DNA from: Rhodococcus sp. HNM0569
Lineage (GTDB): Bacteria; Actinomycetota; Actinomycetes; Mycobacteriales; Mycobacteriaceae
Length of the DNA: 64,000 bases
NCBI RefSeq assembly: GCF_012726205.1
Contig: NZ_JAASAE010000006.1
Coordinates: forward strand, 227,916 to 291,915
Reading direction: 5' to 3'
Part shown: positions 42,926 to 51,518 of the stretch, piece after piece
Position numbering within the stretch: the first letter of the stretch is position 1
Layout: the number at the start of each line of letters is the position of its first letter
The notes under the pieces: model-generated
What the model was told of the DNA's origin: nothing
Databases searched by the model: none
What the model saw: the letters and a program-made list of their open reading frames with translations, nothing else
Made by a program: the position numbers and the translations under genes

Positions 42926-44482
42926 TCAGGACACGAACTCGCGCGCAGCCGACTCGGCACGCGCCCGGTCGGCCTCGACCAGACCGATGCGCGTGCGGCG
43001 GTCGAGCACGTCGGACGCGTCGAGCGCGCCCTCGTGCGTCACCGCGAACTCGAATTCTGCTCGCGTGACGTCGATCCCGTCGGCCACGGGGTCGAGCGGG
43101 CGTGCACACGTCGCGCTCGCCACAACCGTGGGTGCTTCGTCGCCGTACCGCTCGACGAGCGACACCGGCAGCGCGTGGGCGGTACGCGGTGCCTCCCACC
43201 GGGCCGGATTGCCCGGGGCCCCGACGAGCGGGAGCGAGCGAGTGCGGCACGGGCCCGCGGCGAGTGCACGCGCCGCGACGGCCCGGTCCACGGCGTCCTC
43301 GGCCATGTACCGGTACTCGGTGAGTTTCCCGCCGACGACGCTCAGCACACCCGACGGCGACTCGAGCACCGCGTGCTCGCGCGACACGTCGGCGGTGCGG
43401 CCGCCGCCGGTGTCGAGCAGTGGCCGCAGCCCCGCGTAGGCGCCGCGCACGTCGGCGTGTGTCAGCGGCGTCGCGAGCGCGGTGTTGACCGTGTCGAGCA
43501 GGAAGTCGATCTCGCCGTCGGTGGGCACCGGCTCGTCCGGTATCGGGCCGGGAGCCTCTTCGTCGGTGAGACCGAGATACACCCGGCCCAGCTGTTCCGG
43601 CATCGCGAACACGAAGCGATTCGTCTCGCCCGGAATCGGGACCGTCAGCGCGGCAACCGGATCGCCGAAGGCCGCCGCGTCGAACACGAGATGGGTTCCG
43701 CGGCTTGGCCGCAACCGGATCGACTCGTCCACCTCACCGGCCCACACACCCGTCGCGTTGACCACGGCGCGCGCCCGGAGCGCGAGCGTCTCGCCGGTCG
43801 TCTCGTCGGTGAGCAGCGCGCCGTCGCCCGACACCTGCGACGCGCCGACACGGGTGAGCACGCGCGCCCCGTGCTGCGCGGCGGTGCGCGCGATCGCGAC
43901 GACCAGGCGCGCGTCGTCCACGAGCTGCCCGTCGTACGCGAGCAGGCCGCCGTCCAGCCCGTCGCGTCGCACGGTGGGCGACAACTCGGCTGCCGCCTCG
44001 GCACCGATCCGCCGCGAACGCGGCAGCACCGACGACGGCGTGCCCGCGAGGGCTCGCAGCGCGTCGCCCGCCAGGAAGCCGGTGCGCACGAGCGAGCGCG
44101 CGAAGGCGTTCGACGCGGGAAGCAGCGGCACGAGCTGCGGCACCGCGTGCACGAGATGCGGTGCGGTGCGGGTCATGAGGATGCCGCGTTCGATCGCGCT
44201 GCGCCGGGCGATGCCGACATTGCCCGTCGCGAGATAACGCAGCCCGCCGTGCACGAGCTTCGAGCTCCACCGGCTCGTGCCGAATGCGAGGTCACGCCGT
44301 TCGACGAGCACCACGTCGAGCCCCCGTGAGGCCGCGTCGAGCGCGACGCCCGCGCCCGTGACGCCGCCACCGACGACGAGCAGATCGACCGGCTCTGCGC
44401 GGTCGGCGAGCGCCGCGAGGTCGGCCGCGCGGCGCGCGGCGTCGAGTCGGGTGGATGCGGGATCGCCCGGCACCGCAGTCAC
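42926..44482 (-). CDS. glpD1: Glycerol-3-phosphate dehydrogenase/oxidase (GlpD, Rv2249c-like)
   Basis: 518 residues. FAD site DLLVVGGGVTGAGVALDAASRG (about 33-54, read in parts), VLVERRDLAFGTSRWSSKLVHGGLRYL (about 58-84, the GlpD family block), LSPTVRRDGLDGGLLAYDGQLVDDARLV, VVNATGVWAGEVD, RPSRGTHLVFD, and GGKLTEYRYMAEDAVD. The C-terminal helical domain ends near EFVS. It oxidises glycerol-3-phosphate to dihydroxyacetone phosphate at the membrane. GTG start at 44482 behind GGAG. It lies next to a TetR gene on the same strand, with the AgpS-like and diacylglycerol kinase genes divergent: the same four-gene block as Rv2249c-Rv2252. Confidence 0.88.
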   Translation of the reverse strand: MTAVPGDPASTRLDAARRAADLAALADRAEPVDLLVVGGGVTGAGVALDAASRGLDVVLVERRDLAFGTSRWSSKLVHGGLRYLATGNVGIARRSAIERGILMTRTAPHLVHAVPQLVPLLPASNAFARSLVRTGFLAGDALRALAGTPSSVLPRSRRIGAEAAAELSPTVRRDGLDGGLLAYDGQLVDDARLVVAIARTAAQHGARVLTRVGASQVSGDGALLTDETTGETLALRARAVVNATGVWAGEVDESIRLRPSRGTHLVFDAAAFGDPVAALTVPIPGETNRFVFAMPEQLGRVYLGLTDEEAPGPIPDEPVPTDGEIDFLLDTVNTALATPLTHADVRGAYAGLRPLLDTGGGRTADVSREHAVLESPSGVLSVVGGKLTEYRYMAEDAVDRAVAARALAAGPCRTRSLPLVGAPGNPARWEAPRTAHALPVSLVERYGDEAPTVVASATCARPLDPVADGIDVTRAEFEFAVTHEGALDASDVLDRRTRIGLVEADRARAESAAREFVS

Positions 44483-44507
44483 GGCGCATCTCCGACGCGC
44501 TGCGCAG

Positions 44508-45113
44508 TCACGGCGTCACTCCGGTGCGGAGGTACCCGTCGAGCAGGCGCGTGAGCTCGGTGGCGAGAGTGGTGTCGTCGAGGACCGGCGCGACGAGTTG
44601 CGCGGACTGCACGGTCGACTGTGTCACGAGCAGGATCATCACCGCGAGCTGCACCGGGTCTCCCGCACGCACGGTGCCGGTGTGCTGCCCGCGTTCGATG
44701 GCCGCGGCGAGCGCGTCGACCACGATCTGCTGGCTCGTGCCGAGGCGCTCGGCGATGTAGACCATCGCGAGTTCGGGACCGGACCGCAGTACCGCGCCGA
44801 TCAGCGGGTCGCGGCGGAGTCGGCCGGCGACGGTGACGACCCGGGCCACGAGCGCTTCGCGATCGTCTCCCATCGCGGGCACACCGTCGACGACGCCCGC
44901 GATCGTGCGTGTCAACAGCGCCGCGACGACCGATCGTGCGTCGGGCCAGCGACGGTAGACGGTCGGGCGGCTGACGCCCGCGCGCCGCGCGATCTCGGAG
45001 AGTGTGACCCGGTCGACGCCGAAGTCGACGACGCACGTGTGGGCGGCGTCGAGAATCCGGTCCTCGACGGCCGCCGCGTCGCCACCGCGCGGGTCGTTAC
45101 TAGTTGACAACAT
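44508..45113 (-). CDS. TetR-family regulator (Rv2250c-like)
   Basis: 201 residues. HTH: VEDRILDAAHTCVVDFGVDRV, then TLSEIARRAGVSRPTVYRRWPDARSVVAALL with the recognition helix GVSRPTVYRRWP. The rest is the helical ligand domain. ATG at 45113, only 17 bases from the start of the divergent AgpS-like gene; the stop is 25 bases before glpD. It probably controls both directions from the shared mini-promoter region. Ligand unknown. Confidence 0.85.
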   Translation of the reverse strand: MLSTSNDPRGGDAAAVEDRILDAAHTCVVDFGVDRVTLSEIARRAGVSRPTVYRRWPDARSVVAALLTRTIAGVVDGVPAMGDDREALVARVVTVAGRLRRDPLIGAVLRSGPELAMVYIAERLGTSQQIVVDALAAAIERGQHTGTVRAGDPVQLAVMILLVTQSTVQSAQLVAPVLDDTTLATELTRLLDGYLRTGVTP

Positions 45114-45130
45114 CTGTAATACTGTAACGC
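45114..45130. promoter_or_regulatory. 17-bp divergent promoter with leaderless starts on both sides
   Basis: CTGTAATACTGTAACGC is all that separates two divergent start codons. Plus strand: TACTGT (45120-45125), five bases, ATG. Minus strand: TACAGT (complement of 45121-45126), seven bases, ATG. Both are the TAnnnT-to-ATG spacing of leaderless messages, and the two -10 boxes share almost the same bases. CTGTAA is repeated directly (45114-45119, 45122-45127). Confidence 0.6.
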
Positions 45131-46789
45131 ATGACGACCCCGGACGACTCCCGGTCCCCTCTCCCCGCGGCAGCAGAGCCCCGAAGCCGGCACATGTCGT
45201 TGCCGCCGATGGCCTGGAACGCGTGGGGCGATCCCGAAGCAGCCACACCACTCGGTGACGGCATCCGCGCGCTGCTCGTCTCGGCCCTCGGAGTCAGCGG
45301 CGAGCCTGCCCCCGCACCCGATCGCGACACCGTCCCGTTGCGTGACAGCACGCTTGCGGACACCGATCGAGCCGCGCTCGCCGACATCGTCGGCGCAGCG
45401 AACGTGAGCACCGACGACCTTCAACGGCTCTACCGCGCGGGCGGCAAGTCGACACCGGACCTGTTGCGCCGCAACGAACCCGGAGAACAGTCCGCACCCG
45501 ACGCGGTCGTCACCCCGGGCGACGACGACGAGATCGCCGCGGTCCTCGGCTACTGTTCGGCGCACGGCATCGCCGTCGTGCCGTTCGGCGGCGGCACGAG
45601 CGTCGTCGGCGGCCTCGATCCCGAGCGCGACACCTTCGCCGCTGTCGTGTCGCTCGACCTGCGCCGCTTCGACCGGCTCGTGTCGCTCGACGACGTCTCG
45701 GGCGAAGCGGTGCTCGGCGCCGGTGTCACCGGTCCCGCCGCCGAACGGCTGCTGGGCGAGCACGGCTTCTCGCTCGGGCACTTCCCGCAGAGCTTCCAGT
45801 TCGCGACGATCGGCGGTTTCGCCGCGACGCGCTCGTCGGGCCAGGACTCCGCAGGCTACGGGCGGTTCGACGCGATGGTACGAGGGCTGCGCGTCGTCAC
45901 CCCTGCGGGTGTGCTCGACCTCGGCCGCGCGCCCGCGTCGGCGGCCGGGCCCGACCTGATGCAGCTGTTGCTCGGGTCCGAGGGCACGCTCGGCGTCATC
46001 ACGCAGGTGCGCGTGCGGGTGCATCGTGTTCCCGAGACGACCCGATACGAGGCGTGGTCGTTCCCCGACTTCGCGACCGGCGCCGCGGCCCTGCGTGCGG
46101 TCACCCAGACCGGCACCGGCCCCACCGTGATCCGGTTGTCCGACGAAGCCGAGACCGGGATCAACCTCGCGACCACCGACAAGATCGGCGGCGAGCAGAT
46201 CACCGGTGGCTGCCTCGCCGTCACGACCTTCGAGGGCACCGCCGCACACGCCGACAGCAGGCACGCCGAAACGCGCGCCGTGCTCGAACGCTGCGGCGGC
46301 ACGTCGCTCGGCGAGGCACCCGCGAAGGCATGGGAGGACGGCAGGTTCGGCGCCCCCTACCTGCGCGACTCGCTGCTCGCGGCAGGTGCTCTGTGCGAGA
46401 CACTCGAGACCGCGACGACGTGGTCGAACCTCGCGAATCTCAAGGCCGCCGTCACCGACGCGCTCACCACGTCCCTCGCCGACACCGGCACGCCCGCACT
46501 CGTCATGTGCCACATCTCGCACGTGTACCCGACCGGCGCGTCGCTGTACTTCACCGTCGTCGCCGGCCAACGGGGAGACGCGATCGCCCAGTGGCGCGCG
46601 GCGAAGGCGACGACGACGGAGACGATCGTGCGCACCGGCGGGACGATCACCCACCACCACGCAGTCGGGGCCGACCACCGGCCGTGGATGCGCGACGAGG
46701 TGGGCGACCTCGGCGTCGACGTGCTCCGGCAGGTCAAGCGGACGCTCGACCCGGCAGGCATCCTCAACCCCGGCAAGCTGATTCCGTGA
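45131..46789 (+). CDS. FAD-binding oxidase, alkyldihydroxyacetonephosphate synthase-like (Rv2251-like)
   Basis: 552 residues of the VAO/PCMH flavoprotein fold. FAD domain: PDAVVTPGDDDEIAAVLGYC (about 119-138), VVPFGGGTSVVGGLDPER, EAVLGAGVTGPAAERLLGEHG, SFQFATIGGFAATRSSGQDSAGYGR (parts), LLLGSEGTLGVITQVRVRV. The C-terminal part has MCHISHVYPTGASLYFTVV and ITHHHAVGADHRPWM, where the HHH tract is the AgpS active-site motif, ending LDPAGILNPGKLIP. AgpS swaps the acyl of acyl-DHAP for a fatty alcohol to form an ether lipid; whether this homologue does so is not known. Coupled to the diacylglycerol kinase gene (stop/GTG overlap) and divergent from glpD/TetR, so a glycerolipid role is likely. Confidence 0.83.
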   Translation: MTTPDDSRSPLPAAAEPRSRHMSLPPMAWNAWGDPEAATPLGDGIRALLVSALGVSGEPAPAPDRDTVPLRDSTLADTDRAALADIVGAANVSTDDLQRLYRAGGKSTPDLLRRNEPGEQSAPDAVVTPGDDDEIAAVLGYCSAHGIAVVPFGGGTSVVGGLDPERDTFAAVVSLDLRRFDRLVSLDDVSGEAVLGAGVTGPAAERLLGEHGFSLGHFPQSFQFATIGGFAATRSSGQDSAGYGRFDAMVRGLRVVTPAGVLDLGRAPASAAGPDLMQLLLGSEGTLGVITQVRVRVHRVPETTRYEAWSFPDFATGAAALRAVTQTGTGPTVIRLSDEAETGINLATTDKIGGEQITGGCLAVTTFEGTAAHADSRHAETRAVLERCGGTSLGEAPAKAWEDGRFGAPYLRDSLLAAGALCETLETATTWSNLANLKAAVTDALTTSLADTGTPALVMCHISHVYPTGASLYFTVVAGQRGDAIAQWRAAKATTTETIVRTGGTITHHHAVGADHRPWMRDEVGDLGVDVLRQVKRTLDPAGILNPGKLIP

Positions 46790-47700
46790 CCACCCCGCGT
46801 CGCGACATCCGCGCGATCACTCTCCTCACCAACCCGGCAGCCGGGCACGGCAACGCGCGCCACGCCGCCGAACGCGCCGTCGCGCATTTCCAACGCAACG
46901 GAATCGAGGTCGTGCACGTCGTCGGCGTCGACGCAGCCGACGCGCTGCGCCTGGCCCGCAGCTCGCTCGACCGCTGCACCGACGCCCTCGTCGTCGCGGG
47001 AGGGGACGGCGTCATCTCGATCGCGCTGCAGGCGCTCGCCGGCACCGACGTGCCGCTCGGCATCGTCCCCGCGGGCACCGGCAACGACCACGCGCGCGAG
47101 TACGCGATCCCCACGGGTGACCCCGAGCGGGCGGTGGAGATCGTCGTCGCGGGACACACGACGCACGTCGACCTCGGCCGCATCGAGGATGCGGACGGTG
47201 CCACGACGTGGTTCGGCACCGTCATGGCGAGCGGCTTCGACTCGCTCGTGAGCGACCGCACCAACCGTATGACGTGGCCGCACGGGCGCATGCGCTACAA
47301 CCTCGCGATCCTCGCCGAACTGTGGAACCTGCGGCCGTTGCCGTTCCGGCTCGTGCTCGACGACAGGGAGATCCGCACCGACCTCACCCTCGTGGCGGTC
47401 GGCAACACCCGCAGCTACGGCGGTGGCATGCGCATCACGCCGCACGCCGACCACGCCGACGGACTGCTCGACGTCACGGTCGTCGGGGCGAGTACACGCA
47501 CCAGACTCGTGCGCCTGTTCCCCACCGTCTTCCGCGGCACCCATGTCGACCTCGACGCGGTCACGACCTATCGCGCACGCACCGTCACGGTCGAGTCACC
47601 CGGTATCAGCGCCTACGCCGACGGCGACTACGTGGGCCCGTTGCCGGTACGCGTCGAAGCGGTGCCGCGCGCACTGCACATCCTCGTGCCGGGAGGGTGA
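46786..47700 (+). CDS. Diacylglycerol kinase family protein (Rv2252-like)
   Basis: 304 residues, DAG/sphingosine-kinase fold. Visible: ITLLTNPAAGHGNARHAAE (about 10-28), ALVVAGGDGVISIALQALAG (ATP glycine loop, about 63-82), PLGIVPAGTGNDHARE (conserved GTGND), VMASGFDSLVSDRTN, GNTRSYGGGMRITPHADHADGLLDVTVV (parts), YADGDYVGPLPVRVE. It phosphorylates diacylglycerol to phosphatidic acid; Rv2252 does this in M. tuberculosis and feeds phosphatidylinositol mannoside synthesis. GTG start at 46786 overlaps the AgpS-like stop by four bases. Confidence 0.88.
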   Translation: MTTPRRDIRAITLLTNPAAGHGNARHAAERAVAHFQRNGIEVVHVVGVDAADALRLARSSLDRCTDALVVAGGDGVISIALQALAGTDVPLGIVPAGTGNDHAREYAIPTGDPERAVEIVVAGHTTHVDLGRIEDADGATTWFGTVMASGFDSLVSDRTNRMTWPHGRMRYNLAILAELWNLRPLPFRLVLDDREIRTDLTLVAVGNTRSYGGGMRITPHADHADGLLDVTVVGASTRTRLVRLFPTVFRGTHVDLDAVTTYRARTVTVESPGISAYADGDYVGPLPVRVEAVPRALHILVPGG

Positions 47701-47731
47701 ATCGGCCGACGATCCCACGCGAGGCCGCGGC

Positions 47732-48817
47732 TCAGCCGACGGTCGCACGCGAGTCGAGCACGTGCCGCACGGGGTCGCCGTCCCCGATGTCGTAGGTGCA
47801 TTCGCCCGATCTCGGGTCCGGCACGTACGCCCACAGCAACGCTCCCGCCGTGCCCGCCGCACGTTGGCCGTCGATCTTGCGTCCCACGTCCACGGCGCGC
47901 GTCGCGGGTGTCGCACACCCGCCCTCGTTCCCCGCGTACTGTCCGATCTCCGCGACCAGGAGCGGCTTTCCCGCAGCGCGTGCCTGCGCGATCCGGGCAG
48001 CGAGCCCGTCCGTCCCCGAGCCCGGCAACGGAATCCCGTCGGCCCCGTAGTCGTGATATTGCAGGACGTCGATGTGGGCGGACCCGGCGAGCCTGCCGTA
48101 CTCGTCGCCCGCGGTGCCGCACTGGCCACCACCGACGAGCCCCACCGTCACCGGGTGCGTGCTGTCGATCGAACGCACCCGAGCGCCGATCCGATCGACG
48201 AAGGTGCGCAGCACGGACGCGGCGTCGTCAGGACACGAGCGATCGGCAGCAAGCGGTTCGGGCTCCCCGATCAGATCCCACATCGCCAACGACGCGGACG
48301 TCTTCCACCTGTTCACCGCAAGCCCGACCCACTCCTCGTAGCTGATCCCGCCCTCGTCTCCGCCGCGCTGCCAGCCGTCGACGTACCAGTCCCGGGTCTT
48401 GAAGACCTCGTTCTCGCAGGCACCGTCGAACCCCGCGAGCACCGGCACCACCATCTGCCGGTGCCGCTCGGCCGCGGCGAACACCGCGTCGAGCGGACCG
48501 AAATCGAGAGCCCCGGTACGCGTGTTCGTCGCGAGCATCCGGAACGCGTCGAATCGGGTGAGCGCACCGGGAGGAAGACCGTCGAAGTACGCGTCGAGGT
48601 CGACCTCGGCACCGCAACCCGCGTTGACCGACCAGTCACTCGCGAGCTGGTACGCGTTGAGCCCCGTCGGCCACCACGGATTCCCGTCCAAGATCAGCAT
48701 CGTGCCGTCGACACCGGCACGCGCGACTGTCCTGGGCGTGTTCTCACCGGAGTCGGCGCCGCACCCCGCTGTCGCCACCACGGCCGCCACGAGCACAGCC
48801 ACCAGTCGCTTCGACAC
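47732..48817 (-). CDS. GH5-like glycoside hydrolase lipoprotein
   Basis: 361 residues. Lipoprotein signal with Cys19 in VVATAGCGAD. The mature part is a TIM-barrel glycosidase of cellulase/mannanase kind: LILDGNPWWPTGLNAYQL at the start, acid/base Glu185 in MWDLIGEPEPL, VLQYHDYG, nucleophile Glu289 in LLVAEIGQYAGNEGG, and the closing ALLWAYVPDP. Glu on strands 4 and 7 is the GH-A clan signature; GH5 is the best guess. It is anchored to the outer leaflet and would cut or trim a beta-glucan or mannan. The beta-glycan synthase operon ends 4.8 kb away, so editing that polymer is an attractive inference. GTG start at 48817; divergent from terC. Confidence 0.72.
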   Translation of the reverse strand: MSKRLVAVLVAAVVATAGCGADSGENTPRTVARAGVDGTMLILDGNPWWPTGLNAYQLASDWSVNAGCGAEVDLDAYFDGLPPGALTRFDAFRMLATNTRTGALDFGPLDAVFAAAERHRQMVVPVLAGFDGACENEVFKTRDWYVDGWQRGGDEGGISYEEWVGLAVNRWKTSASLAMWDLIGEPEPLAADRSCPDDAASVLRTFVDRIGARVRSIDSTHPVTVGLVGGGQCGTAGDEYGRLAGSAHIDVLQYHDYGADGIPLPGSGTDGLAARIAQARAAGKPLLVAEIGQYAGNEGGCATPATRAVDVGRKIDGQRAAGTAGALLWAYVPDPRSGECTYDIGDGDPVRHVLDSRATVG

Positions 48818-48945
48818 CGCTTCAGCGTTGCACGCCGATCGCCGTGTCGTGACCGAAGACGAAAACGCCCGCGAGACAGTCCCGGCTCGTACGCTGACGA
48901 GGTGCCGGAAGCAGCAGGGACGCAGACGAGGACGGGGAACGCGCG

Positions 48946-50127
48946 ATGCATGTGACACCACTCGCGTGGATCGTCACGCTCGTCGTGATCGCCGGCCTGC
49001 TGACCTTCGACTACGTGTTCCACGTCCGCTCCGCGCACGTGCCATCGCTGCGCGAGGCCGCGACGTGGTCGGGCATCTACATCGGCTTCGCGCTGCTGTT
49101 CGGCGTCGCCGTGCTCGTGTTCGGCGGCACCGCAGCGGGTTCCGAGTACTACGCGGCCTGGATCACCGAGAAGGCGCTGTCGGTCGACAATCTGTTCGTG
49201 TTCCTCGTCATCATGACGAGCTTCAAGGTGCCAAGGCCCGACCAGCAGAAGGTGCTGTTGTTCGGCATCGTGTTCGCGCTCGTGGCCCGGTCGGCGTTCA
49301 TATTCGCGGGTGCCGCGCTCATCAACAGCTTTTCGTGGATGTTCTACCTGTTCGGTCTCGTGCTCGTGCTCACCGCAGGGCGCATGCTCAAGCCCGGCGG
49401 CGACGACGACGAGGCCGACAACATCGTGATCCGGCTCGCGCGCCGATTCCTGCGCACCAGCGACACCTACGACGGCGACAAGCTGTTCACACACCGTGAC
49501 GGCGTCCGGGTCATGACCCCGATGCTCGTGGTGATGGTCGCGATCGGCGGCACCGACCTGCTGTTCGCGCTCGACTCGATCCCCGCCCTGTTCGGGCTGA
49601 CGCAGGACGTCTTCGTCATCTTCACCGCCACCGCGTTCTCGCTCATGGGTCTACGGCAGCTGTACTTCCTGCTCGGCAACCTGCTCGAACGGCTCGTGTA
49701 CCTCGACTTCGGGCTCGCGGTGATCCTCGTGTTCATCGGTGTCAAACTGATTCTCGAGGCGCTGCACCAGAACAACCTGCCGTTCGTGAACGACGGCGAA
49801 CCCGTACCGGTCGTCGAGATCGGCACCGGCACGTCGCTCGTCGTCATCCTCGCGATCCTCGTCGTCACAGTCGTCGCGTCGCTCATGAGCAAACGCGGTC
49901 GTGCCGAGTCCCTGGTATCGCGCGCCGCAGCCGACGTGTCGTCCTATCTCGAACTCGACGACGGTGCACCCGCCGTCGAACGCGACCGCCGTTACCACGC
50001 GGTGTGCGCCGACGAACGGGAACTGCAGCAGCTTCCGCAGAAGTACCGGCATCTCGTGTTCGAACATCCCGACCTGTCGGACGACCTGTACCGCGTGCAC
50101 GAACGCCACCGCGCCCACGAGCGATGA
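48946..50127 (+). CDS. terC: TerC family integral membrane protein
   Basis: 393 residues, seven to nine membrane helices. The TerC core is clear: AAWITEKALSVDNLFVFLVI (about 64-83) with the conserved acidic TEKxLSVDN motif, the acidic inner loop KPGGDDDEADN, and GGTDLLFALDSIPALFGLTQD (about 199-219), the second acidic signature. A hydrophilic tail of about 80 residues follows (RRYHAVCADERELQQL). TerC proteins are linked to tellurite resistance and to manganese efflux and metal loading of exported proteins in other bacteria. ATG at 48946; a TACGCT about 50 bases upstream may be the -10. No Mn riboswitch was recognised upstream. Confidence 0.88.
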   Translation: MHVTPLAWIVTLVVIAGLLTFDYVFHVRSAHVPSLREAATWSGIYIGFALLFGVAVLVFGGTAAGSEYYAAWITEKALSVDNLFVFLVIMTSFKVPRPDQQKVLLFGIVFALVARSAFIFAGAALINSFSWMFYLFGLVLVLTAGRMLKPGGDDDEADNIVIRLARRFLRTSDTYDGDKLFTHRDGVRVMTPMLVVMVAIGGTDLLFALDSIPALFGLTQDVFVIFTATAFSLMGLRQLYFLLGNLLERLVYLDFGLAVILVFIGVKLILEALHQNNLPFVNDGEPVPVVEIGTGTSLVVILAILVVTVVASLMSKRGRAESLVSRAAADVSSYLELDDGAPAVERDRRYHAVCADERELQQLPQKYRHLVFEHPDLSDDLYRVHERHRAHER

Positions 50128-50204
50128 GTTCACCCGGCTTGTCGGGTCCGTCCTGGTAGGTGCTCGCCGTCAGGGCGGGGACAGGACTACCGGAGGAGCC
50201 CGTC

Positions 50205-50630
50205 ATGGCCACCGCTACCGCACACAGCACATCGGGACCGAGGGCGCGCGTCAGTGCGCGCACCGTGGGCTGGGTCCTCACCGCACTCGTCTCGGCTTTC
50301 CTGCTGTTCGACGGGGTCAGCCACATCACCCGTCCCGCCGCGGTCACCGAGTACGCGGCCGAACACGGTCTGACCGACTCGATGATGGTGACGATCGGCA
50401 TCGTCATGCTGGCGTGCCTCGCGCTGTACCTCGTTCCCGCAACGGCGATCCTGGGCGCGGTCCTGCTGACCGGCTATCTCGGCGGCGCGGTGTGGGAGAA
50501 CATGCGCAGCGAAGCCCCGATCGCGAGCACGGTGTTGTTCCCGATCTACGTGGGAGTCGTCGTGTGGGGCGCACTCGCGCTGCGCGACGCGCGCATTCGT
50601 CACCTGGTCGGTCGCAGTCCTCGTCGCTGA
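50205..50630 (+). CDS. DoxX-like four-helix membrane protein
   Basis: 141 residues with four hydrophobic segments (about 20-40, 61-79, 82-98, 106-125). FLLFDGVSHITRPAAVTEYAA (read in parts) after helix 1 and MLACLALYLVPATAILGAVLLTGYLGGAVW in the middle are the pattern of DoxX-like (DUF4345/DoxX_2) proteins. Function is not established for this subgroup. ATG at 50205 with GGAGGA seven bases upstream. It stands alone between terC and the beta-phosphoglucomutase gene, same strand. Confidence 0.75.
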   Translation: MATATAHSTSGPRARVSARTVGWVLTALVSAFLLFDGVSHITRPAAVTEYAAEHGLTDSMMVTIGIVMLACLALYLVPATAILGAVLLTGYLGGAVWENMRSEAPIASTVLFPIYVGVVVWGALALRDARIRHLVGRSPRR

Positions 50631-50712
50631 AGGGCGGGCAGTCGTACCGACGCGGTAACGGCCCACGCCGACCCGACCCCGGTGTCGTGAGGCTCCGGGT
50701 AGCGTCGGGGAC

Positions 50713-51441
50713 GTGATTGGACTGCCCGACTCGATCGAGGCATGCCTGTTCGATCTGGACGGCGTGCTCACCGCGACTGCCGTCTTGCACCGCAAGGCCT
50801 GGAAGCGCACGTTCGATGACTTCCTACGCGACCGCGCGGGCGACGGCTTCGCACCGTTCACGGACGACGACTACTTCACGTACGTGGACGGCAAACCGCG
50901 CGCCGACGGCGTGCGCAGCTTCCTCGCGTCGCGCGGGATCACCCTTCCCGAAGGCGAACCGGACGATTCGCCGCGCACCGAAACCGTCTACGGCGTCGGC
51001 AACCGCAAGAACAATCTGCTGCTCGCCGTCATCGAACAGGAGGGGGTGAGCCCGTACCCGGGCGCCCAGCGCTATCTCGCGGCAGCGTACGACGCGGGGC
51101 TCAAGATCGGCGTCGTCACGTCGTCGGCCAACGGCAAGGCAGTGCTCGACGGTGCGGGTCTGCGCCGCTACGTGCATGTCGTGATCGACGGCAATGTCAT
51201 CCGTGAGCGGGGACTCGCGGGCAAGCCGGCCCCCGACTCGTATCTCGCGGGCGCCGAGGCGCTGCACGTGCAGCCGCGCGCGGCCGCGGTGTTCGAGGAC
51301 GCCACCTCCGGCGTCGCGGCCGGGCACGCCGGCGGATTCGGCCTCGTCGTGGGCGTCGACCGTGTGGGCCAGGCCGACGCACTGCGTGAACACGGCGCCG
51401 ATGTCGTCGTGTCGGATCCGGTCGATCTCCTCGATCCGTGA
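50713..51441 (+). CDS. HAD-family beta-phosphoglucomutase (Rv3400-like)
   Basis: 242 residues. HAD motif I ACLFDLDGVLTATAVLH with nucleophile Asp14 and acid/base Asp16, cap domain to about residue 95, motif II VVTSSANGKAVLDGAG, motif III KPAPDSYLAGAE (Lys), motif IV AAVFEDATSGVAAGHAGGFG. It interconverts beta-glucose-1-phosphate and glucose-6-phosphate. The GH65 phosphorylase gene starts 77 bases further and would supply its substrate; the same pair is Rv3400-Rv3401. GTG start at 50713, preceded by TAGCGT at about ten bases, so probably a very short or absent leader. Confidence 0.87.
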   Translation: MIGLPDSIEACLFDLDGVLTATAVLHRKAWKRTFDDFLRDRAGDGFAPFTDDDYFTYVDGKPRADGVRSFLASRGITLPEGEPDDSPRTETVYGVGNRKNNLLLAVIEQEGVSPYPGAQRYLAAAYDAGLKIGVVTSSANGKAVLDGAGLRRYVHVVIDGNVIRERGLAGKPAPDSYLAGAEALHVQPRAAAVFEDATSGVAAGHAGGFGLVVGVDRVGQADALREHGADVVVSDPVDLLDP

Positions 51442-51518
51442 CCGTTTTCGCGCCATGATGTCAGGCAGCGCACAGGCCGACGGACGAAACACCCGGACAC
51501 AGGACGACAGGAGGGCCG

